Shown: piece after piece, positions 57,168-64,000 of the stretch
Numbering within the stretch: the first letter of the stretch is position 1
Layout of the letters: every line of letters starts with the position of its first letter
From: Bactericera cockerelli
Lineage: Eukaryota > Arthropoda > Insecta > Hemiptera > Triozidae
Assembly (NCBI GenBank): GCA_024516035.1
Contig: CM044959.1
Span: forward strand, 32,488,118 to 32,552,117
DNA length: 64,000 bases
Direction of reading: 5' to 3'
Notes under the pieces: generated by a model
The model's database searches: none
What the model was told of the DNA's origin: nothing
What the model saw: only the letters and a program-made list of their open reading frames with translations
Translations under genes and position numbers: made by a program

Positions 57168-57515
57168 TCTGGTTAACATCCCAAATAGGAGGATAACTAA
57201 ACTTGTCTTAGCCAGCGTCGATGGCATGTTGAATACACCGGTTCCCTTCAGAACACCGAAGTTAAGCGACATCCAGCGAGGTTAAGACTTGGATGGGTGA
57301 CCATTCAAATTCTAATTCTCGTGACGCTGGCTTTTCCCGGCCCCACTCAGGCTGGGTGAGGTCAATGTGAGTAGCAGGTTTGTGAGTTTCCTGCGAATGG
57401 AGGGTAAAACCCCCGTCGTGATATGACCATGGCAGTTGAAAGCGACGTTAAACCCCACTTAAAAAAAAAAAAAAAAAAAAAAAAACTTGTCTTGTTCCAG
57501 CTGGCTTGGAAAAAC
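57168..57515 (-). mobile_element. S3 SINE fragment split by a 5S-SINE
   Basis: CATCCCAAATAGGAGGATAA at the left and CTTGTTCCAGCTGGCTTGG at the right together match the S3 stretch at 51446-51485. The two halves are separated only by the 5S-SINE and its target duplication. Confidence 0.65.
57210..57482 (+). mobile_element. 5S rRNA-derived SINE, copy 8 (full length, with poly-A and TSD)
   Basis: AAACTTGTCTT flanks the insertion exactly at 57199-57209 and 57483-57493. The head follows 5S rRNA from end to end: GCCAGCGTCGATGGCATGTT, GAATACACCGGTTCCCTTC, ACACCGAAGTTAAGCGACAT, GAGGTTAAGACTTGGATGGG, TGACCATT and CGTGACGCTGGC (57211-57333). Like 5S rRNA, the two ends pair (GCCAGCGTC with GACGCTGGC). 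A 150-bp body (CCAGGCTGGGTGAGG-type, GTGAGTTTCCTGCGAATGG, AAAACCCCCGTCGTGATATG, GCAGTTGAAAGCGACG) and an A run of more than 20 follow. A retroposed polymerase III transcript is the natural reading. Confidence 0.92.
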
Positions 57516-58402
57516 AAGAGTGGAGCATGAAACGTAGCGAAACGCTTCGCAACGTTGCAAGCCATGTTGCACTGAGTGAAATCCAGGCTTTATATCGATT
57601 CAGAAGGTTATCCTAGCATCACTCCTCGAATTGAGCTCTACTAATGCTATCCGTTGCAAATTATTTCTTTATGGTTGTTAAAATATGGCTAGGTACTTAA
57701 ATGCTCATAACTCATCTTGGTGTGTTTTTAGATATGCTGCGCGTTATATACGTATCTTGTAATAATTCAGAGGAGGATTTGAGGTGGATGAGATTTTAGA
57801 TAGGATGGAACCTCTAGTTATCATTTTCACAAACACATTATAATTGATCATTAATGATACAGGTTAAGTTATTCAACTTCAACAATTTTTTATTGATGAA
57901 ACCTATTTTCATTAATGAATTCACAATATTAATATAGCGTTCATTTTAGCAATTATAAAATATAGTTCAAGACTCATGGATGAAATATTCATGTTTTAAC
58001 TTATAAACACAACATGGTGTGATTAAATCATATTCAAATGAAAAGTATGGCTGGATTTAAAAAAAAAAAAATTAAAAAAATTCAGACCTTTCTCACAGCG
58101 ACATTCTTACTCGTCCTATTTACGAGCCTCGACAGGACAAAGCACTGCTCACCATCCACAGGGAACCCCTGCGTTGACAAAGACACCAGATGGTGTTTCT
58201 CCCACACACTTTGACTAACATTTTAGGCACAAATTTCGTCAACAGTAAACTCAATTTGAAAAATCGTCTAACACTTTTCTCAACAAAAAAAAAACTGAAA
58301 AAACTGTCTCAATAAATATAAACATCCCTTCCCCCTGACTTTCCTCCCTGCCCCACCACGGCGATCTCCCCGCCTCCCCATCCATGCCTCTCCCTCACCG
58401 CG
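57516..58402. other. Unassigned stretch to the second gap
   Basis: AT-rich with a GC-rich, CCCC-containing end just before the gap (58325-58402). Nothing recognised. Confidence 0.4.
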
Positions 58403-58502
58403 NNNNNNNNNNNNNNNNNNNNNNNNNNNNNNNNNNNNNNNNNNNNNNNNNNNNNNNNNNNNNNNNNNNNNNNNNNNNNNNNNNNNNNNNNNNNNNNNNN
58501 NN
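58403..58502. other. Assembly gap, 100 N
   Basis: Exactly 100 N. On its right the sequence starts inside R1 copy 4. Confidence 0.95.
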
Positions 58503-59714
58503 TTCTTATCAATACCTCACGAGGTATGAGTGTACCCCGGACATAATGGACAGAGAAAAAAAACTTCCCTTAAGGGGATCGAACCCAAGTCATCGTGCGT
58601 TCAAGCCTAGTATGCTACCCACTTGGCCAAAGTTACTACTTTGTCACAATTTTTAGTGAGTAGCATCGACATTATGAGAGCTAATTCATCATATTTTATC
58701 TCCATCCAACCATGATTGTCCAAAATCAATCTCGTAATGCCGCCACTGGTCATTGGCCAATTCTGGAACTACTAAAATTTTCCTCGCGAGGGTAATGGGG
58801 TCGTCATGAAGATCAAATATAAAGATCGGAAAAACAAAACAACGTTAAGCCCAAATTGAAAATAAAGAGCTAAAAAATTTCGTCCCCGCCAGGGTTCGAA
58901 CCCATGCTGACTGGGTGGCAGGTCGAGCATGCTACCAATAGACAAAGTTATCTTCTAAAGAAACGGACGGAAAATGAACTAACTAAATTAATACTTGGAA
59001 ACTTAAACATTAAAATTTTGCAGTGAGAGAGCGAGGTCGTCTCGAAATATACATACTGGCCAAGATCTGACCACTAAGCTAATGATTCTAAGGTACCTAC
59101 CCGCCAAAGAAAATGGAAAGGCCACCGGGTGCCACCCAGTGGACCGGATGAAGGAATAAAATCAATAAATTTGATATCTGCTCATCAAGATCTTTCATTT
59201 GATACCACTTAAGATTAGTATTATCCTTCAATTCCCGATTTAGGCTCCCAAAACCCGAGGCCGCCCAAATGGGCCGCCCGCTTATAATTTAGAATTTTTT
59301 TTTGGTCCGGGCTCATCTCCATTATATCTTGATCACTTTAGACACCTCACTTAATCTTCAGTGCCAAGTTAAAGACACGAAGTCGGGTCTCAAAGGATCC
59401 GTATGAAAAAAAAAAAACAGAAAAAAAAAAAACAAAATTATGAATCTTTTCATGTCTTTCACGATTGTTGGGGGGTCTCGAAAATAGGGTTCCCGGTGGC
59501 CTAGGAAGTCAAATAAAGAGTCAAATCAACTTATTTTTCAACGTAGAGCCCATTTCTGCAATAAAAATCGCGATTTTTGAAATTCATGTTGCACTTTTCG
59601 CTGGCTGAAAGTTCACGAAATGCATGGGAACTATGTTTTCCGTAACCTTACACTCTGCCGGGCTTTCTCTTTCTTTGTATAGGCGTTCTTCACACCTCGG
59701 CCGAGGTGTTTGAT
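58503..59714 (-). mobile_element. R1 repeat, copy 4 (left part lost in gap)
   Basis: Nearly identical to 53109-54325 for its whole 1.2 kb; differences are few single bases and A-run lengths. It ends with ACACCTCGGCCGAGGTGT (59692-59709) and TTGAT, then unrelated sequence. It includes the S1 dimer. Confidence 0.88.
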
Positions 59715-61970
59715 GACTAATTATTTTACCAAAGAGAATGAGTGAGGGGAGAGAGAGAGGGAGAGAGAAAGAGAAGGTGGCCTGATATAGAAAGGGATAA
59801 AAAATGAAACGGAAGGGGAATTAAAAATATTTGAAAGCATTTTCTTCATATTTCTTAGGAAAAAGAAAAATGGCAAATCTCAAGACTCCTTTTCTCATAT
59901 CTCTCTTTTTCTCCATTATATTTCATCTTATTGTCCCCTTTACTGCTTGATCCCATATTTTCTCCTTTGTATCTTTCTCTCACTCACTAACCTCTGGCAG
60001 AATGATAAAATATTATAATGATATATACAATAATTATACATCCTGAGGATAATCACGGACGCACCTGGTTCATAACAAAAAAAAGTTTGAAGATATTGAA
60101 TTAATTTTGTATTCACCGCCGTTCTCCAAGAAAACTTTTCCGTCAAAATATCAAATCTGAAAAAGTTTTTAAAAAGCCATTTTTTTGTTGAGAAAAACAA
60201 TAGAATATAACTTGATTATTTTACTGATTTTAAAGGAGAAACTCGTTTCATCGGCATTTTTCCTTAAGAGTGCTGTTTCACAGCCGTTTCCTTTTCGTAA
60301 TAGTATTAGACTTGTGCAGACTCTGTTGTAGCTCAGTCCGTCGTATCCTTCTTCTGATGGGCTAGAAGAGACAATACGTAATAATTTCCAGGGCCTACAT
60401 GGGATTTTTATATTATAAATAAGCGTGAGTGCATTCATAGCTTGCATTCATCAGAAAAAGATGTTTAATGATTTTCAGATGTGCTTATCAGGAACAGGAG
60501 GACCTTATAGAATTTACAAAGATAATCGCGATTTTTGATTAATCCTAACGTTGAAAAGACAAGACATAGGAATTGGCGTTCATTTGAGAATTTTTATTGT
60601 GTTATGAAATGAAAAGTTAGCTCCAAAATTCCTTTGATCTTTACTCTATACATTACAGTCATTAGTCTACTGAACCACAAATATTTTTTAGGAGTAGGCA
60701 CCAATATATTAAGACTTCGTCGCGTCGCGTCGGCAGGATTTTCAAAACTTACCTTTTCTGATGAGGTTATTAATTATTACGCGGATTAAGGATCGAAGCA
60801 TTGCCTATACAATTCTAGCCCTTTCGAAAACTTCGAATGATTTATGAAGGAATTTTCTTCCTGAAAAAGAAATCGATGAAAGTTTGAAGGAACAAAAACG
60901 AAGAATTGAAAATAGGTCTAAAATGTAATTTTCAAGACTTTTTCTTTTTAATTAGAAAACAAAGCTTCCGCTTTCTGTTTTAAATTTACTGGAATCAAAG
61001 ATAAAGGTTTTTCTATTATTGTCTTTCATGACAGCAGAATTTTTCATCCCATAGGAGACGATTGTCAGTAGCAAAGTTTTCCAGGGACAAATTATAAATC
61101 AGGATTATGTTCTTAAGAATGTTGGTCTGAAGCTAAAAGAGATGCGTTCTAAATGTAGTTATGGGATTAGCTAATACCAAGAACTAGGAACTTTCAAAAA
61201 TTATCTTTACAGTACTTGTCTAACTTTAGGTTTGGTAGAACTAGAAACTAACTCTAGAAAAGTTTTCCACATCTTTCATTCCTTAAAACCTCAACCATCC
61301 ATAAAATATACCTAATCCTGTTTTGTTATTAGTACTCCAAGAAGGATTATCTCTCTATTCACAAACAATAAATCTAAGGGTGGTATATGTAGTACTATAC
61401 TTTAAAAGTTGATTCATTAAGACATTTATCATTTTTTCTTCTTTCAACCAAATTAAAGAAAAGTCCTTTAAGGATTGCTATGATATAAAGACAACAGTCA
61501 CCAGAGTAGCATGAGGGAGACAGATATACCTACGACTAAGTTAGGAATGAAGTAATGTTGTTTCTATTACTTTCAGGAAAAAATCTTTTCAAGACAAATT
61601 TAATCCTACTGGGAATCAAACAGAGGAAATTGCAATAGCTTTGTAAGAACTTTAAATGTCGTTGAAAATTGTTGAACCTGCTTGAAAGTAAGAGCTGATT
61701 GAATTATCCTGAAGAACTGCGAAATATCAACTGTATGTACTTTTGCATGATTGTAAAGCTTTTAAAATTTCGAATTTTATGCCTCTAAGTCTAAAGTAAA
61801 TTCATGAATATTTAAATATTTCACCATTTTAAACTTAACACAAGTTAAACAATCCAGGAGTGTTCTGCGTTTTGCAGAGTTTAACTGGAGAGGCTCTGCA
61901 GGTGGCAACACATTTGGGATTTAGACTTGATAAAAAATAAACCATCTCGGTCAAGACAGAAAGCCTTTGT
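59715..61970. other. Unassigned 2.3 kb
   Basis: Short GAGA-rich run at 59745-59775. The minus-strand frames at 59940-60447 have no recognisable domain. TCGTCGCGTCGCGTCGGC near 60718 is a small GC-rich stutter. Confidence 0.4.
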
Positions 61971-61990
61971 ACGGTGTATATTCCATCTGT

Positions 61991-62097
61991 ACCGACCTCA
62001 GTAGCTTGATAAGGCGGCGGACTTGTAACCTGGAGGTCGGTGGTTCAAGTCCCGGTTTCAGCGTAGATTTAGTAAAGCGAGTAACACAAATATGATA
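61991..62097 (+). mobile_element. tRNA-derived SINE (family S4) with 20-bp TSD
   Basis: ACGGTGTATATTCCATCTGT is present exactly at 61971-61990 and 62098-62117. The head ACCGACCTCAGTAGCTTGAT contains the A box. The anticodon-like loop is CTTGTAA (TGT, threonine-type) and the B box is GGTGGTTCAAGTCCC. A short body ends AACACAAATATGATA. Confidence 0.9.
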
Positions 62098-62130
62098 ACG
62101 GTGTATATTCCATCTGTCATAGTCAAATTA

Positions 62131-62292
62131 AGTTAAGTTTTTTTTAAAGTTATCATATTTGTGTTAATCACTTACGTGATATCACAACTACTCAAACTCG
62201 CTTAACTAAATAAACGCTGAAACCGTGACTTGAACCACCGACCTCCAGGTTACAAGTCCACCGCCTTACCGTTCAAGCTACTGAGGTCGGTT
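62131..62292 (-). mobile_element. tRNA-derived SINE (family S4), inverted neighbour with 13-bp TSD
   Basis: CATAGTCAAATTA is present exactly at 62118-62130 and 62293-62305. The minus-strand head (ACCGACCTCAGTAGCTTGAA, B box GGTGGTTCAAGTCAC) matches the S4 copy 13 bp upstream. The body is longer and ends GATAACTTTAAAAAAAAC. Confidence 0.9.
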
Positions 62293-62305
62293 CATAGTCA
62301 AATTA

Positions 62306-63018
62306 TTGTCAATATGAGGCTACGAGCAATGATTGAACTATCCAACTGAAATGATAGTTAACTTGAATAACTACATGCACGTGTACATTGTACGTGCACA
62401 TGTATGTCATTTTTGTACGAGGTATTTGTTGTTAGATAATTATTACTCCAGAAGAAATACATGGAAAGTATTATGATGTTTGTTTTATGAGCCTTTTTAC
62501 AGTTTGCTCATGTTTCACTTTTATAATTAGATTTGTATAGGTGTCAATTTTTATTATTACGTGTCGATACGGCATATTTCATTGGGCATTCGGATGGAAA
62601 AAGCATGACACGTGTTCATACCGATGTAAATTAAGTTATGGACCAGTATTACCAGGGCTTTACAAATGAGTTATTCATTATGAATGCTGTCGTTGCGTCA
62701 TCGCAATATTCCTTGGAAGATAATTCATACTTCATGTATATAATAGACTATCTCGCACCCGGCACATTATCGGCGCAATGGTTTTCCGGACATGGCAGGC
62801 GTATAATTTCCCGATGGCCAAAGAAACCCGATGGAAATTATTTTCAACAACTTTTTTACCCTATGTACGAGTCTAAAAAATTTGCATCGAGGATATCACG
62901 CATTTCCTGAAACTTTTATGAAAATGGTTCTGAAATTATGGGTATTTGAAAAAATCTACATTTTACAAGACGTGCGTGCGTACATCCGAAAATGCAAGCA
63001 ATACACAAAAAAAATCTC
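62306..63018. other. Unassigned stretch
   Basis: The open frame at 62638-62910 has no recognisable domain. Nothing else seen. Confidence 0.4.
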
Positions 63019-63022
63019 TTAA

Positions 63023-63295
63023 CACTTTCCGTGCCGGTGTTACCGTTTGGTAACACCTGTTCAGGAAAATGGTGTTACCGTTTGGTAACACCGATAACAC
63101 CAAAGACATCTACTTTTCGACCCCGTTGTTACCTTTTGGTAACACCTTACATGGAATAGTGTTACCAAATGGTAACACCGGCACAGAACAAGAAAAACTT
63201 CAAAAAATTTTAAGCCTGTGCCGGTGTTACCAAATGGTAAATATCGCTACGGCACTGGGCAATAATTTCAAAATGAGTCTCCGGCACGGAAAGTG
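63023..63295. mobile_element. 273-bp TTAA-flanked MITE (piggyBac-like) with five internal palindromes
   Basis: TTAA at 63019-63022 and 63296-63299 flanks perfect 15-bp inverted ends CACTTTCCGTGCCGG (63023-63037) and CCGGCACGGAAAGTG (63281-63295). TTAA duplication is the mark of piggyBac elements. Inside are five 22-bp units of GGTGTTACC, 3 nt, TGGTAACACC at 63036, 63071, 63125, 63158 and 63223 (the last degraded on its right side). No transposase; mobilised in trans if at all. Confidence 0.85.
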
Positions 63296-63300
63296 TTAAG

Positions 63301-64000
63301 TCTCTAGATTTTCACTAACTAACAATATTTGTCTGAAGCTTTTTGTGGCTTTGAAGTCCCCAAGTTCGAAGTTCAGAGACAGTAGCCTAAGAAATGTAAT
63401 ATTCTGGCAATATTCTTACGTAGTTACAGTGATATTTATTAAACTAAGCTAATATGACTCACTTAAACTTGTGGTGTATCTCGGAAAACAAATTATAGCA
63501 GGCTCACCTGAAACAGATCAGAAGATTATGAAATCAAAATGGTTCATTATGCTTTATGTTACTCAAGTATGAATGAACACGAAAGAAGAAAAAGAAGGGA
63601 ATTAAAAAGTCTTAAAGATGTAAAAAAGTTTAGTAAAAAACAAGACATGGAACACAAGAAGGGAACGTGTGATAATACAGATGAAACATGATAATGTGCT
63701 CCTCCATAATCCAATGTCGTGCATACATACTAATGTATGTCTTGATACTCATGATGTAATCTTCCATTATGCTGGATTTAAAATTATATCTGACAGTAGA
63801 AAATGTATGAAGAGGAATTTTTGTTTTCGAACTCGGGAAAACACATGTAGCTTTGCAACACTCGGAGCTACCCATACACGCTACGCTGAACTGAGTTCCG
63901 TGGGAGCTTGGGTTGATTCCTTGTTGGAAAATCCGATCAGAGAAGAAAATATTATTATTTACTTTATATAGAAAATATTATTATGTACTTAATGAATATT
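63301..64000. other. Unassigned stretch to the window end
   Basis: The open frames at 63630-63971 lie on both strands of the same DNA and show no recognisable domain. Nothing else seen. Confidence 0.4.

Noticed and set aside
57210..57333. A genuine 5S rRNA gene
   Set aside because: It is diverged from 5S, followed by a shared non-5S body and poly-A run, and flanked by an 11-bp target duplication; no T-run terminator at the 5S end.
62638..62910. A possible short host gene of 90 codons
   Set aside because: No domain, no splice or promoter context, and length within what random AT-rich DNA gives.

Overview
The window looks like AT-rich nuclear DNA of an arthropod, probably an insect. It is intergenic or repeat-rich and I recognise no host gene in it. 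The evidence is: GT-AG introns in the one multi-exon model; an RTE-clade non-LTR fragment; Helitron helicase remnants and Helitron ends; TA-flanked and TTAA-flanked inverted-repeat elements; many tRNA-derived SINEs; and a SINE whose head is 5S rRNA. There are no operons, ribosome binding sites or other bacterial features. Two runs of exactly 100 N (34852-34951, 58403-58502) are scaffold gaps. Nothing identifies the species.

Layout. 1-5720: a decayed two-gene transposon-like unit (a spliced ORF1, then a C2H2 zinc-finger ORF2), followed by a dense field of palindromes and 22-bp repeats. 6309-7191: a TA-flanked foldback element. 10191-10445: a non-autonomous Helitron, with a 5S-derived SINE beside it. 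12602-14945: a 230-bp repeat present twice. 15435-15615: a MITE with 20-bp perfect ends. 16385-23020: a SINE graveyard in which elements are nested, with a doubled 0.7-kb repeat splitting one SINE. 26829-28013: an RTE 3' fragment and a TAAA tail. 28700-28878: a possible hAT MITE. 31604-37541: two inverted copies of a repeat here called R1, with a broken Helitron helicase gene between them. 39995-41832: a second, larger TA-flanked foldback. 42786-44015: a pyrimidine tandem duplication, then a purine-rich satellite. 51914-54325 and 58503-59714: two more R1 copies. 57210-57482: a full 5S-SINE inside another SINE. 61971-62305: two head-to-head SINEs with clear target-site duplications. 63023-63295: a TTAA-flanked MITE holding five small palindromes.

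The strongest unusual signals are: (1) at least eight copies of a 5S rRNA-derived SINE in 64 kb; (2) R1, a 2.4-kb element with an 18-bp palindrome near one end and a 0.5-kb foldback at the other; (3) the TTAA-flanked palindrome MITE; (4) the palindrome field behind the two-gene transposon, with paired TGACGTCA sites; and (5) a degenerate motif of the form ATCTCG..AACGG....CCGATTTT..TGAAATTT that recurs in repeats that otherwise look unrelated. All assignments come from reading the sequence; no database search was run.
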